Shown piece after piece: positions 22,901 to 33,576 of a stretch of DNA of 64,000 nucleotides (position 1 is its first letter; each line of letters begins with the position of its first letter). The translations under genes and the position numbers were made by a program. A model generated the notes under the pieces. It was given only the letters and a program-made list of their open reading frames with translations, was not told the DNA's origin and made no database searches. This stretch comes from Durusdinium trenchii (taxonomy: Eukaryota; Sar; Dinophyceae; Suessiales; Symbiodiniaceae), in assembly GCA_963970005.1 (NCBI GenBank), contig CAXAMN010001225.1:82670-146669 (forward strand). The letters run 5' to 3'.

Positions 22901-25900
22901 CAAACAAATGAGAAACAGCGTTAAATGCCCTAAGGCTCCAAAGGCCTTACGATCAACGAACATCCAACGGTGCTTGGAAGTCACACTTGGGGACTGCACT
23001 GTTCCGACGGTTCCGACGCTTCCGCTGGTTCCGGCGGTGAGGGGTGTAGTATATACATCAGGCCAGTCAAGTTGACTGTCCGAGCCCCTTGGGATACCCC
23101 CAGGGCAGGTTGCAAGAAAAAGCTCCTCAGCCGCCGCCTCAAATCGTGGGGCAGCCCCTGCTCCTAGGAACCAAATCATCAAGAGAATGCGACAATATAC
23201 ACAATCTCATTCCATCGAAGGATTCACCAACCGAAGTGAAGTAACATGAATTAAGGACCAACATGTTACTTTTTGATCTGTGCACAAACTGTGCTCAAAT
23301 GCATTGGGACTGCTCAAACGACCACGAGTTCATCCCCTGCAAGCCCAGCCCAAAAGAACAAGATTAAAAGTCCTGGAACCAGGCATGCGTTCCTACGAGT
23401 AGGTGACCACCAGGTGGTGCAGGACCTGGTCAGAAAACACCATGCACACCAACCAGTTTCAACAATTAAATGCATATTGCTAATATGAATCGCATGCAAT
23501 GTAACGATTTTCTACGCTCACCCATGTGCGACTACGGCTGTAGCTGTGTAGCCTCATCCTTAGGGTGTCAAGATGTCGACTTAGGGCTCGGGAGATCGTC
23601 CACCGGTCGTCCTGCATCATACGGTTGAGGCTGTTCATCTTCTTTCGGAACTCCTGGTTCTCTGCGTTCATATCCTGAACGGCGCATGAATGGCGGTATA
23701 TAATCACTCTCCCGAGCGATGGCGATGGGCGCTTGGGAAGCACATATCCTTTCACAGTAAACTGGAGCCGGACCCAGGGATGGGACACCGACTGGGATCA
23801 GCAACTCTCATCAGCTCTGATCCTGAAACAGGTCTGGAATAGGTTCGGACCTGTCTTGTGAAGTGCGTGGTCCCTTCATACAGTGTGGAACCGAAACTCT
23901 GCTCGAACTCGGATTGCCTGGTCTGGGGCGGTAACAAACCATCGACTAGCAGGACATAGGAGGACTTTAAGCTGCAGCTGATGGCAAGTTCATCTCTTTC
24001 CCTGACCATGTCGCTAATTCATGCGACTCCCGTGTCGCTCCGGTGTCCCAAGATCAGGGCTTCGCGCCAAGGCACCGAGGAAATCGCACAGACATCTCCC
24101 AAGATCTGCGCCCAGCAAAGGCCCGCAACCAAGACGATCGCGGTGCACACCACGCGCTCCAAGATGTTCTTGGGCCCTAAATCCCCGTAGCCCACCGAGG
24201 TCATGGTATAGCCTCAATCGAAGAAAAACATGATCACGGAGGTTTCAGTTGGGTCGAATGCGGTGGATCGGTCTTCTGAAAGTGACGCTTCGGAGTAAGA
24301 AGATAACGTAGCCGCCGCAATGACATATAAGCTTTAAGCCTTGTGGCTGATTGATGGTTGTGACTCAAGTCGCATTAGAATGCATTAGAGGTTTCTGCAC
24401 CTGGACCTTCAAAGGGGTGTCCAACGGAGATCCCTTGGTGAATTGAAAGCCACCGGTTGAACCAAAACGATCGGAAGAGGATTGAAACATCGCAGACAAT
24501 CGAGGTGACTGGCCCGACTTCTGCGCAGAAGGTTTGCTTTATTCAGCCAGCTTCGGGGATGACACCCTTCATGCAAAACAAAAAGACTAAGTTTGACTAA
24601 CTTGTGTTCAATATGTTTCAACCTGAAGCGTTGCATCTTGAACAGGTGACATCACAAAGAACATCTGCAAAAAAATGCACAGGGCCACTCTCGCGATGCA
24701 AGCCCAGGCACTGCAAAAGTAAAACGATGCCTCAAAAGCCGCTGCGACAAGCGAAGCCAGGACGTACTCTGTCAACAATCATGCAGTAAACACAAAGGCC
24801 CTTGACTGCCATGCCTTTGCAAGCCTCTGGTAATTAACGCTTCGCCCCCACCTGTATAGGAACATCAACCGTGGGGAACCTTGCGCTCTACAACTTTGCC
24901 CATCTCTCTCTCTCTCTCCCTCCCCTCCCTCTCTTCAGAGTCTGACTGCAACGCAACCGTCCCCACCGACATGGCACCGAACCAAACGATACGAAGCGCG
25001 TTCATTCTATTTTGGATTATTTTGCCTCAAAGCCCAGGTGCCATGTAAATCCTCAAGGGATGGTCCCGCGTCACGATCTTGAACTCGAGGTCCGAGGCCG
25101 CGATATCATCGATCCACTTCGGGACAGGCTTCTCCTGGGAGATGCGAGGGAGAAAACCATGGTGCCGCGGTGACAGACCAACGTGGTTGGTGCCGTGGCC
25201 TTCGCCACGAAGTGTGTGGCCCTTTGGTGCACCGTCATGCATCTATAGGCCTTATATAGAACCTTCTTAGAAGGCCCGCGGGGCGGGGGGGGCAACTTGT
25301 CGTTCCGGTCATTCGCTCTGAGGAAAGGAGTGTTTTAGACGGGACCTGAAGAGGGGTCAGTGAATCAATGACAGCCTTGACTGGTCTGTTTGGTACTGTT
25401 TGGTTCAGTTTCAGTCATGAGGGCACGTGGTGACCAGCCTGAATCCATTTCTGGGCGCCCTTCGCTGTGCCGAAAGTGTTCGAAGCTGAGTAGCTAATTT
25501 AGCCCGACGGTGGAAGGAGTTCAAACGGGGGGTTAAACGTGCATTTAACATGGTTCAACCATGCATAGCCTTTCAACCACCACGTGCTTTTCACCTCGTG
25601 AGTGACACAAAGTTGTAGCCTTGAATCAAGGGCCAGCCATGGAGGAAAAGTTGAACACGCAACAAAGCCTTGACCCTCTTCTTTCGACCTGCCCTCCGCA
25701 CTGTCGATGGTGCCAAATGACTACGCCATCGACGAGTTGTACATCGTCCACCAGATGCAGGCACATGGCCCAAAAGCATGAGAGCCAATGACCTGCATGA
25801 CTTGGGCAAAACACATGTTTGTCCACCCTGCGCGGCCAAATCTGCGGGGACAGCCCCGTGTTGATGTGAATGTTGGATGTGGAATAGATCTTCGGTTCTC

Positions 25901-28319
25901 TCACACATAACTCTTGGCTTGCTCTTCTTGTTGAACGAGTTCAGCAAGCTACGTGCCCCATACCACGACGTGTGCTGCGTGTCGACTGCGAGGTCGAAGG
26001 GCTCTCATCAACCATGGAATAAACGACCCACCCTCAATTTCTGGAGCACAAACCCACCATTCTACAGTGCTAATAAGTATATGAGGCACGTGTCATGGAA
26101 TGCCCCCATGAGCAGCATGTGTCAGACCCCTCCTGGAGCGGCGAGAATCTTATTGCAACTAATTCTAGGTCGCAGTTGGATAAAAAACAATGAAAACAGT
26201 GTTCAGGTACCCAGGTAAATGTATACAATATCACCGGTATACATAACTCGCTAGCATCAAATGTTCACATGTTGGTTGATCACAGCAACGCAAATATACA
26301 CAATGATTGAATAGATACATTTAAAATAATTAAAACAGAAACACACAAGAGCCGTATAGGTACACTTCCACTCACCAAAAAGGAAGTGCAACTTCCTTTC
26401 TTCCATGCCATGGAACGTCAGTCAGTCAAGAAACCTACAAAGGACTCTGACAAGACAGAACTACTTTGGAAGGGCGTTCGGCGTTATGTGGTGATCCAGG
26501 ATCCAGGCGCCCATTTTTGAGAGTTGCTTGGATCATCCGCACATCAACACAGTGGTGCGCAATGAAAGGGACGTTGTCCTAGAGGTCACCACAAGCTCCC
26601 CGCCCCAAATACTTAGATAATCGTTGGTGCTCAACAGGGGTTGTCCGCACAAGGACTAGTTGCATGTCAAATGAACATGCAAAGACCTCCTCAGCGGGTG
26701 AGCTGACTTCCCCTCTTCCCACAATCGATCTTTGCGCACCAGCAGGGAATGGGGGAATCCATCCCCTTTATATAAGTGATCGGTAGGCGGGATGGATTCC
26801 TGGTCACATCTATGTATTTTAACTTAAATTAGTTAATGTGTACCTCTAAGACTCTAGGATCATCCCCTTCCACACCCCGCGCTGAGACGGAGGACTCAAG
26901 TTTGTCACATCAGTCAACTCTGAAGAGCCGAGTGGCAAACAAGCATTAAGCCACCAAGGAATCTCAAGAGCGCGAGATGCTGATACCTGTCCCATGCGAT
27001 TTTGCAAAATCGCTACTGGGATGGCTACTGAGATTAGACATTCCTGACTACATTCATGCTATTCGGAGGGCCCGAATACATGATGTCCTGAAATCCAAAT
27101 CGCCGTGTGTGCACGACAGCCAAGGTACGGGATTGATAGGGCAATCTCCAGTCTATGCAACCTCAGACATGGGCGCAGGGCTTCAGGTGGGTGCAAACTG
27201 AAGGGTGCATGGCCATCACATGGCTCTCAGCAAATTTGGAAAATTATATATCTTGCAGCCCAGCAGCCATCGTGAAGACTTTAAAATTCTCATCCTGGGT
27301 CGGCTCGGCCAATGAGATGCTGGCACGTTGAGTGTGTCAAATGAGGCTCTGCACGGTGTCCCCACTCCCCCCAACGGGCGACACTCGCTCCGGCGGTCCG
27401 GCTGGAAAGGCCTGAAGACTGCGGTCGCTCCGGTGGCGAAGACCGAGGTGAAACAGGAGCCAAGCGTCAGCTTCAGGAGCCTTACAGCTCGGATCACTTT
27501 GATGCTCTTCAACTCCTGGCCAGAAACAGAAGCACAGGCATGGTGGGTGCATGCACTGGGAGCATTGACTTGGAAAAAACTTTTTTTTAATGAGTTATCA
27601 ACCCAAAAACTGCTACAACCAGCGCTCCATGTCGCATGAGACCCCCCAAATCATACACACAAAAAGCCACTTCCGCGCCTTCAAGTTCGCTGCGTTCCAG
27701 GTGAGGCTCAGAATGTCGAAAGGGATCAAGGTGACAAAATCCAAAAAGAACCAGGTCCTCATGTAGTGTATACCTCAGCGGGTTGTAGCACGGATCCCAA
27801 AAGTAAACTAATAAGCCCCCTAAGACTCTTGGCTCAAATTTCCAAGTTACACAAGGCGTTGCCAAAAATGGTCTTTGGCATTTGAGCCAGGAGTTCGCAG
27901 GGCAGGTTATATAAGTACATTATACAAATACAAAGAGGAGTGTGCGAGGTGGAGGTTGGGTTAACGACGTCTCAGCGCTGCTGGCACCGCTCCGCTGAAG
28001 AAGGAAGCAACGTGTCCTAGTGCACGTTGCTTCCTCAAATGATTTGGGCATGGGTCAAAACCTGGAGCCAACACATGTAGCTTGAACATCGTTGGCAGGT
28101 CAACCAAGGCCTGCTGCTTTTGACCCACAGCCATTTGGGAAAGCACACCTCAAACAAAGCTTGCCGAACGCTGGCTTTCGGTCACACCTAGAGAGGTTGA
28201 ACAGCCCTATAGCCCATCCTATATGTACCACTACAGCGTCGTATATGGTCTCTCAACCTCTCTTGGCATAGCCCTCATCTGAAAAACTGAAACTTCGTTG
28301 AGCACAGGCGGAGAAATGG

Positions 28320-28358
<39 letters not shown>

Positions 28359-30425
28359 TGTCTCATGCTGGTGGCAGTGACGCGCACATGGTAGAAGCTG
28401 GACTCCGTACTGCAAGGTTTGTTTTGACGCTATGAACAGCAACGCGGTTATCCACATCGTTGGTGTTTGGACATCTTCTATTGCCATGCTATCCATTATG
28501 TAAACTTTGTTTGGGTGCAGGGTATTGGTATACCAGTATACCCCCAAAAGCCGATTTCAACATCCATGATTGCTCCATGATATTTTGAGAGAAAGGTACG
28601 GTAGATGCTCGCCTCCACTCCTCGTTCACCCCCAGCTCTCCTGTCTCTCCACTCGCAACCGGGGCACCAATCTTGCGTAAATCGGTCTCCCACTCGATAC
28701 CTCGAGGCGTGGTCTTGGGATACATGGTGAAGAATTGCAGCACCATGTCAACGAAGAAAATGGAATCGACGCCTCAGTTCGTCCGTGCTGGGCGGTCTGG
28801 CCAACAACTGAGGCAGGGTAGTCCTGCAATGGATCCCATACTGAGATCCCACTGAGATTGTAACCTCCGGCCAGGTGAATGGACGTTGAATGGCATCGGT
28901 GGGGCCCCTCTGACTGAGTCAAATCCTGGTTTTCGACTGATGGCCTCCACATGCCTCCGTCGCTTTCTTCGGATCAGCCAGTGGTGTGTCAGTTCAAATT
29001 TCAGAGGGGGCCAACAACTGAAGAGATGGGCAAACCGACATGGCGAAGGCTCAGAAACAAAAGAATTATGTTCAACATAATCCAAAACGTTAGTTCCAAA
29101 CCCTGTCCAGTCAGGTGGTGATCCCGTTTTGAAACGCCCGCAAAATTCATCCTCCCAATCAGTGTGCGGCTGACTCCGAATGCTTCATATCTGACTCCCG
29201 AGCCGTTTCCCTGGAAGATAGTTTACAAAGTTAAACCTTTTTCCACCTGGTCTTGTCCACTGTGGAAACCACTACCCCAAAGTTAAAGGAACGATTATCC
29301 AGGTATCCACTGACTGGCCAAAGACTTCTCGAAAACCCCTCATTCATGGGCAACCACTTGGCTAGCTAGCTACGAGGGGTCAAAGCAAGGTCCTGTTTCA
29401 TGCTCTCAACAATGTGAGATCCCCCGGTCCGGATTCAACGATGTGGGGCACAGGCCCTGCATCGTTCTGGACGTTCACATTTGGTTTCGATTCGACGGAT
29501 TTCCCTCCTCACACTGGAGATCTTGATGTCGTGACATTGGGCGATATCGTGGATGTCTCTCTGACAACGGACTTTAAGAGCTAATTAAATCAGACTTGGA
29601 GGTCTGGCAATCGACTTCGCCACCATTCCCTTCTCCAAACACAAAAAGCGATGTCCGGTCCAAGGCTTTGCTTCTCGCAAAACGAATCGACACGCAGAAC
29701 TCAGTTTTAGATGTCCGCGTCGCCCCAACTGAGAATCTGCAAAAAATCTAAGCGTAGCTCGAGAAGCCCAACCTGTGCAAGTCAGGCAAATCCGATAAAC
29801 ATGACGGCACCCAAAAAGAGACCCGTGAATCCTGAATCAAACTTTGGTTGGGAGTTTTTTGGAAGAATGCGCCGCTCTTTGCCTTCCTGCTTCTATAGCA
29901 CTAATTAATTAAATAAGGGTTTCTGTGTGTTCCTCTTTGTCACTCATTGCGGAGACAAATGAGCCAAGCCCGACAAGCTGCGACCATTGGCGGCTTCCGA
30001 TTGATCTCTGACCGAAAGGTGTTCTTCGGCGAAAGGAGTCAGTCCCCAGCAGGATGGGGCAAGTTCATTATTTGTTCTATACGCTCTCATTGAGTTATTG
30101 AGCCAGGAGCTTTACCGCACCGACAAGCAAAATGAAAGAAAGCAACACTGTTGAACAACCGGAACGAACCGCACACGCCTCCAGAAAATATCTCGCTATC
30201 CTCAAAAAGGTCTATTGAAATGGTGATGAGACTATCTGACACTCCTTTATATACTTTATTCACCGAGCTTTCTGTTGGCTTCTTGACACTGTGACCTGGA
30301 TTAAGGCCTGAAAAACGCGCAAGTCCACACCATGCCTGAACCGGTGTGACGATGGAGATGAATGCCATGCAGCAAGAGGTGATCAGTTGCCAGGTGATGG
30401 CACGAGTCGAATCTGGATCAATGAC
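16850..30425 (-). CDS. Voltage-gated K+ channel with C-linker/CNBD (multi-exon gene, overall span)
   Basis: This is a plasma-membrane-type K+ channel subunit of the EAG/KCNH-SKOR superfamily: six transmembrane helices, a TSVGYGDL selectivity filter, a C-linker and a cyclic-nucleotide-binding-like domain. Exons in order are S1 (30336-30425), S2 (28668-28772), S3 (27679-27773), S4 (about 27469-27515), end of S5 (25743-25792), turret (25042-25134), pore/S6 (24076-24212), C-linker (23522-23674, 22229-22293, 21832-21905) and CNBD (21093-21189, 20582-20604, 18464-18559, 17806-17902, 16850-16906). Eleven junctions are phase-matched and restore family sequence: four GT, six GC and one GA donor, all with AG|G acceptors. 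Not located are the N-terminal exons, an S1-S2 exon, the S4-S5 to mid-S5 part, a piece before the pore helix, and the C-terminus. Subunits of this family act as tetramers. Ligand gating is not assured, because CNBD-like domains in EAG relatives often bind no nucleotide. Confidence 0.9.
17806..17902 (-). CDS. K+ channel exon: CNBD beta-roll end and helices
   Basis: 97 nt. The acceptor CCAG|GC restores G then FALTYIEVMAL and TRESFMKVIERRR, ending in PELG plus two bases. ALTYIEV followed by a short helix and CPEL matches the usual ALTYVEV...CPEL pattern at the end of such CNBDs. The donor reads CA|GACGCT, a GA donor. GT alternatives nearby break the frame. Confidence 0.88.
18464..18559 (-). CDS. 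K+ channel exon: CNBD phosphate-cassette region
   Basis: 96 nt. After TGAG|GC the frame reads LVILNSKVGTNGTVWGEDF and continues VLADTSLIRPVS. GTVWGEDFVL is the family's equivalent of the phosphate-binding cassette. The Gly-Glu pair is kept, but the classical R-[TSA]-A-x-V is replaced by R-P-V-S-G. The donor is TCAG|GCCGC (GC), and joining to 17902 gives PVSG-FALTYIEV. Confidence 0.9.
18804..18886. repeat. Near-perfect 83-bp hairpin inside a channel intron
   Basis: Arms 18804-18837 and 18853-18886 pair at 32 of 34 positions (TATCACATGA at the base, GTGCAAAAGGTAA near the loop). The 15-nt centre contains ATATGC-T-GCATAT, which extends the stem. It lies in the 2-kb intron between the microexon and the 18559 exon. 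It could be a tiny MITE or a small-RNA precursor-like hairpin; the sequence alone does not decide. Confidence 0.8.
19662..20078. repeat. GAT/ATG trinucleotide microsatellite, ~400 bp
   Basis: A long imperfect GAT run with GAC, GAG and GGAT interruptions. It yields open frames of Asp, Met or His on either strand, none of which is a gene. It lies in the intron between the channel microexon and the 18559 exon. Confidence 0.95.
20582..20604 (-). CDS. K+ channel 23-nt microexon
   Basis: CAAG|GATCC starts it and AAAG|GCTCC ends it (GC donor). It encodes ILYILSK. The joins are GNVQ-ILYILSK and then G-LVILNSK, restoring the LYIL-x-[RK]-G-L signature expected at this point of the CNBD. Both phases fit (one base carried in, one base carried out). 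Such a short exon would be missed by most gene finders. Confidence 0.88.
21093..21189 (-). CDS. K+ channel exon: start of CNBD
   Basis: 97 nt. CCAG|GCGTC opens VDTEAFRACIAD and TSRQLVCGAFAQRESFGNV, ending with two bases of a Gln codon. The T-x-A-F-R-A-C...FAQ-x-E-x-F pattern is that of CNBD A-helix and first strands in dinoflagellate and plant-like channels. The donor is CCA|GCCTC (GC). Confidence 0.9.
21832..21905 (-). CDS. K+ channel exon: C-linker, distal helices
   Basis: 74 nt. CGAG|GAACC opens NLPWIQKVSFFSQFINHM, then DRLESK. W-I-x-K-V-x-F-F is the conserved end of the C-linker. Upstream it joins as EVCTEM-NLPWIQK and downstream as LESKG-VDTEAF. The donor AAAG|GCGG is GC. Confidence 0.92.
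22229..22293 (-). CDS. K+ channel exon: C-linker, middle helices
   Basis: 65 nt. CCAG|GTGGTC opens VVRQKLLTNMSPQLQSEV, then CTE plus two bases. M-S-P-x-L-Q-x-E-V is the conserved C-linker helix. The donor is AT|GCACC (GC). Confidence 0.9.
23522..23674 (-). CDS. K+ channel exon: C-linker, A' and B' helices
   Basis: 153 nt, in phase at both ends. TCAG|GATATG opens DMNAENQEFRKKMNSLNRMM, followed by SRALSRHLDTLRMRL. D-x-x-x-x-x-F-x-x-x-M-x-x-L-N is the family pattern directly after S6. The donor ATGG|GTGAGC is a standard GT. Confidence 0.92.
24076..24212 (-). CDS. K+ channel exon: selectivity filter and S6
   Basis: 137 nt. TGAG|GC then YTMTSVGYGDLGPKN and ILERVVCTAIVLVAG, then LCWAQILGDVCAISS. 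TSVGYGD is the K+ selectivity filter. The hydrophobic stretch after it is S6, ending in the G-D-V-C-A-I type gate region. The GT donor (TCG|GTGCC) joins in phase to DMNAENQEF. The preceding ~8 residues of the pore helix must come from an exon I did not find. Confidence 0.95.
25042..25134 (-). CDS. K+ channel exon: turret before the pore
   Basis: CCCAG|GAG opens EKPVPKWIDDIAASDLEF and then KIVTRDHPLRIYM, ending at a possible GC donor (25042) or earlier at ATC|GTGACG. The upstream join LVDD-EKPVPKWIDDI is phase-matched. W-I-D-x-[IL] is usual between S5 and the pore helix. Confidence 0.82.
25743..25792 (-). CDS. K+ channel exon: end of S5
   Basis: 50 nt. GCAG|GT then HWLSCFWAMCLHLVDD. H-W-[LI]-[SA]-C-x-W in a hydrophobic helix is the end of S5 in EAG/CNG-type channels. 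The GT donor GAT|GTACAA joins in phase to EKPVPKW. Confidence 0.88.
27469..27515 (-). CDS. K+ channel exon: S4 voltage sensor
   Basis: CCAG|GAGTTG opens ELKSIKVIRAVRLLKL. Basic residues sit at every third position (K3, K6, R9, R12, K15), the hallmark of a voltage sensor. The upstream join to the S3 exon is in phase (AANLK-ELKSIKVIR). The 3' boundary is tentative; a GA donor after CT, or a GT donor further on, is possible. Confidence 0.88.
27679..27773 (-). CDS. K+ channel exon: S3
   Basis: 95 nt. TGAG|GT then IHYMRTWFFLDFVTLIPFDI followed by LSLTWNAANLK. H-Y-[ML]-R-T-W-F-x-x-D-x-x-[ST]-x-[IL]-P-F-D is the family's S3 signature. The donor AAG|GCGCGG is GC. The intron to S4 is only 163 nt. Confidence 0.95.
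28275..28363. repeat. CAT trinucleotide microsatellite in a channel intron
   Basis: About 13 perfect CAT repeats at 28319-28358, in the 894-nt intron between the S2 and S3 exons. Confidence 0.95.
28668..28772 (-). CDS. K+ channel exon: S2 and S2-S3 linker
   Basis: 105 nt. TGAG|GC then VDSIFFVDMVLQFFTMY, PKTTPRGIEWETDLRKI and one base. F-F-x-x-D-x-x-x-x-F-F-T-x-Y is the S2 pattern. The GT donor ATTG|GTGCC joins as DLRKIG-IHYMRTW, fully in phase. Confidence 0.93.
30336..30425 (-). CDS. K+ channel exon: S1
   Basis: 90 nt. CTGAG|GTC opens VIDPDSTRAITWQLITSCC, followed by MAFISIVTPVQ, with a likely GC donor (CAG|GCATGG). I-D-P-x-S-x-x-x-x-x-W-x-x-[IL] followed by a hydrophobic helix ending T-P is the usual S1 entry. 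The exon linking it to S2 was not found, so only the match itself supports this exon. Confidence 0.85.
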
Positions 30426-32662
30426 CTCAGGGGAAGCCCATCGAAGCCCAGTCGAATCCGCCAAAGTACGCTGACAGTTTAGAGTGAGCTAATTGCTATG
30501 ATCTCCTACGAACACATCTCACTCGCTCTAATAATTGGAGCAAATTCATGCAATTTCCCAATGTGATGGGCTAACCGATTCCCAAGGAACACATAGGAAC
30601 ACTACACGGCATTGGACCCGCAGCGTGACTCAATCATTGCCCCACACCATCCCGCTCAGCCACCATGGTGAGCTTCCGCTTCTGAAGCTGGCGCGTCTTC
30701 TCAGCTCGCATGATCATGAACCTCGCCGCGCTCGCCATGGTTGGGTGTCTCACGAAAACCCACCGGAGCAGTTTGTCAGGAGCAAAGGCGGGATTCGGGT
30801 GAATCACCTCCGTGGTTTACAATAGACCAAGAGGGGAAGGAGAAGCATGTCGGATGCGGTATCCATATCTTTGCAGTCAAATGGCTCATGGTAATCATGT
30901 CAAGCTCGCCCCGGCAATGGGTGGCCAAATGAGGAAGCAATTTATATATCCCAGGGTCGAGGCCACAAAGGCACCCCTGCCCCCATTAATCTTTGACACC
31001 TTGCCCAACGAAGGCATCTCAACAATTGGGAAACGACTCGCCCATAGCGACCCCCTCTGGCCAGGCAAGTGGCTGCATCTGGTTGTCCTGCTCTGAGGCA
31101 AACCTGCACCGAAAAAAGTGAATGTGTTTTCTTTTTACATTTTCTCTCCCTCTCTCTCTCTGAGTGAGAGAGCTGGCTCGCTCTTTGTGCATTCGCTGGC
31201 GGCGGCTCAAGTTTGGTGAACTTGTCAGTCAGCCACTCTAGAACTCTGGCCGGCTGGGGCCGGGCTACCCTCTCCAATCTAACACCACTTCAGACACCGT
31301 ATCTTCGGAGAACATGTCCCAAATCTGACTGAGACAATGACCCTTTTTCCCGCTTCGGTTGGGGTCCGGACGCTTCGAAGCTGGGGTCCAACGCTTCGCC
31401 GGTCACGTCTCCGAGGATCCGGACTTGGCGCTCCGACTCTTGGTAATCTCCGACTCCAAACCTCGTCCGACCGAGCGTGGCTCTCGACCGCCCCCTTCGA
31501 CGTCCGAGCCCGAAACGCATCATCTTGCGGTCCTCACGGTGTCGAGTCACCAAAAGGACATGGGTTTGAACCAAAAAGGTCTGCTAAATGTCTTCAAGTC
31601 CTCTTGTTTGGAGCACTTCGATTCCGCTGTTTCTACTGAAACACTCGGTGCCGACTCGGTGGACTTTAGGACCTAGGACCTAACTCGGGAGAGAAGTCCC
31701 GAAAGATCCCGAAAGGTGAACCAAAACTCAATCATACTCAATCCCTGAAGTTCCCAAACCGCAAATTTTTCAGGAAGAACCCCACCCTTCAGGTGCCCTA
31801 GAACCTTTAGGTTTCCAAAGGATCTTTTGCGACGCGAGGACACGGCACGGCGCAGTTGTGGGAAATTGTTCTAGCTTGGGTACCACCTTGGGCACCACTA
31901 CCGTGAATATGTCCTATTTGCAAAATGGAGGGAGCGACTTTGGACGACTACTCTTTGTGAATAGCACTCCAACAGGGTCCAACTTAAGCGAGCCCTAAGA
32001 CCTGCAGCCGTGAGACTATGGCGCGTGAGCTGACGCAAGATGTCAGGCCGTGGGGCCGGTTCCTTGGAAGGCGGGTTCTGCGCGCCCTTTTGCATCGTGA
32101 AACCTTTCGAGGCGGAACACGGAAGGATGGTGTTTGATGTAGCAGCCATGCCAAGCCTTCGCTGCAAAAGGGACCAATGCTGGCTAATTACTAATTTAAT
32201 TACTGCATATGTCGTTTCATGACTTATATATGTATGGTCTCCATGGAGGTTGCAACGGTTTGGCTGATCTGACGCACACATTCAGTATATATAAATCATC
32301 AAGATATCTCGCTGTCCAAATCCACCGTGGATGGCCCCACCGAGCAGTACTACGCCGAATGGCCACCACCGAGCAGTGCGCTTCCGAATCGAAGCCTTGG
32401 GAGGAAAAGGCCTGTGACCAGCTCCTGGCGAAGCGAGACGATGTGATACCTGGAACCTGGAGTTTTTGGACCTAAAACGTCTGCCTTCATAAGAAACACA
32501 CACCCACACACATCAAAACATATTCAAAACACCATGTTTGGGGGGTCAATCATAGGGATTCTCGGCTACACTCTCCGCAAACCAAGTGGTGCAAGGTTTC
32601 ACATTGTTTTCTGGTGCTGATACGTCGAAAGCCAAAATGGTGCAGGTTAAAACTATCTAAAT
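30426..32662. other. Upstream of S1: possible N-terminal exons, not resolved
   Basis: The channel's N-terminal exons should lie here or further upstream. A minus-strand frame near 30640-30740 (MASAARFMIMRAEKTRQL) and another near 31190-31250 (EWLTDKFTKLEPPPANAQ) look protein-like. At 31290-31640 several frames are open on both strands. None could be joined in phase to S1. Confidence 0.35.
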
Positions 32663-32742
32663 CTAGTGGGGGGGGGCCTTGGAGGCGGGTGTACTGGGGG
32701 GCGCCTTGGTGGGGGTGGAGGGTTACCTCCAAGAATAATTGT
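32663..32742. repeat. G-rich tract with quadruplex potential
   Basis: Multiple runs of three to eight G on the plus strand, including G8 near 32669 and G6 near 32696, spaced a few bases apart. Confidence 0.6.
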
Positions 32743-32964
32743 TAAATGGTTCCACAACCCTTTTCCATAGGTTTTGGAAATATTCCCCATACTGGTTGCA
32801 CCGGGTTGGAATAATATAACCATTGATATGATTCTGCCAAACGTCATTCAACAAAGCTCTATAGAATCCAGCTGCGATGTTTATTTTTTTAGCTTCAGGC
32901 CGCCCGCTACCCAAAGCAGGCAGTCAACAAAATCTCTGTTTCTAGTTTTTCCGCCTCGGGCCTT

Positions 32965-33110
32965 GGATTTATTTGGAAGTCCCCTCATTAAACTGACCTG
33001 CTTTCACTTGACCTCATGTGTATTTGCAACCTTGACTACCAACCACTTAAACATATCTAAACAATATTCAAAAACTACCTGCCTCTAACATCTCCTTTCC
33101 TATCTCCCTC
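32965..33110 (+). repeat. ~160-bp interspersed repeat, copy 1
   Basis: One of four copies in the same orientation within 2 kb. Shared ordered blocks are CATTAAACTGACCTG, GTATTTGCAACCTTG, ACATATCTAAACAATATTC and CTACCTGCCTCTAACATCTC, then a pyrimidine-rich tail of CCC and TCC. It is non-coding. Confidence 0.85.
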
Positions 33111-33206
33111 CCCTCCCCCCTCCACACCCAACCACCTAGTCATACCTAGTGTCTCCTCCACAGAGCAAAATATGCTATTTCTGTGCACTTTCCCAAGTAT
33201 AGTCAT

Positions 33207-33370
33207 ACAGGCTATATTGGAGGTGGCCCATTACACTGACCTGCGTTCACTTTACTTCATATATGTATTTACAACCTTTCTTACCAACAACTTGGACATA
33301 TCTAAACAATATTCGAAAACTATCTGCCTCTGACATCTCCTTTCCCATCTCCCACCCCTCCCCTCGACAC
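33207..33370 (+). repeat. ~160-bp interspersed repeat, copy 2
   Basis: Begins TATATTGGAGGTGGCCCATT and keeps all the blocks of copy 1 with scattered substitutions. Confidence 0.85.
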
Positions 33371-33576
33371 AGTCCCCACCCACATAATAAATTTTTCCAG
33401 GGGGTCTTGACCTTTCAGATCCCACCCAGATCTGGTGATGCCGTATGGTGTAGCTGATCGCTTCTAGCTTTAGCTACTTGGGGGTGCTCCCAATGTCGGG
33501 ATATTGCGCTCTCGCCTGCATTTCGAGCTTTTTTTGCCCCTGGAGCGATTCCAAAAACGCCAAAACCAGGAATGTA

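Noticed and set aside
24172-24200. CCCCGTAGCCCACCGAGG, resembling the start of the spliced leader
   Set aside because: Only the first ~9 bases fit. It lies within the channel pore exon (codons of the GYGD filter), so the match is accidental.
26996-27013. Perfect 18-bp palindrome GCGATTTTGCAAAATCGC
   Set aside because: About one such palindrome in a few windows of this size is expected by chance. No second copy or context supports a function.
30942-31640. Several 90-110 codon frames on both strands, upstream of the channel S1 exon
   Set aside because: All frames are open because the stretch is GC-rich. None could be joined in phase to S1 or matched to a channel N-terminus.
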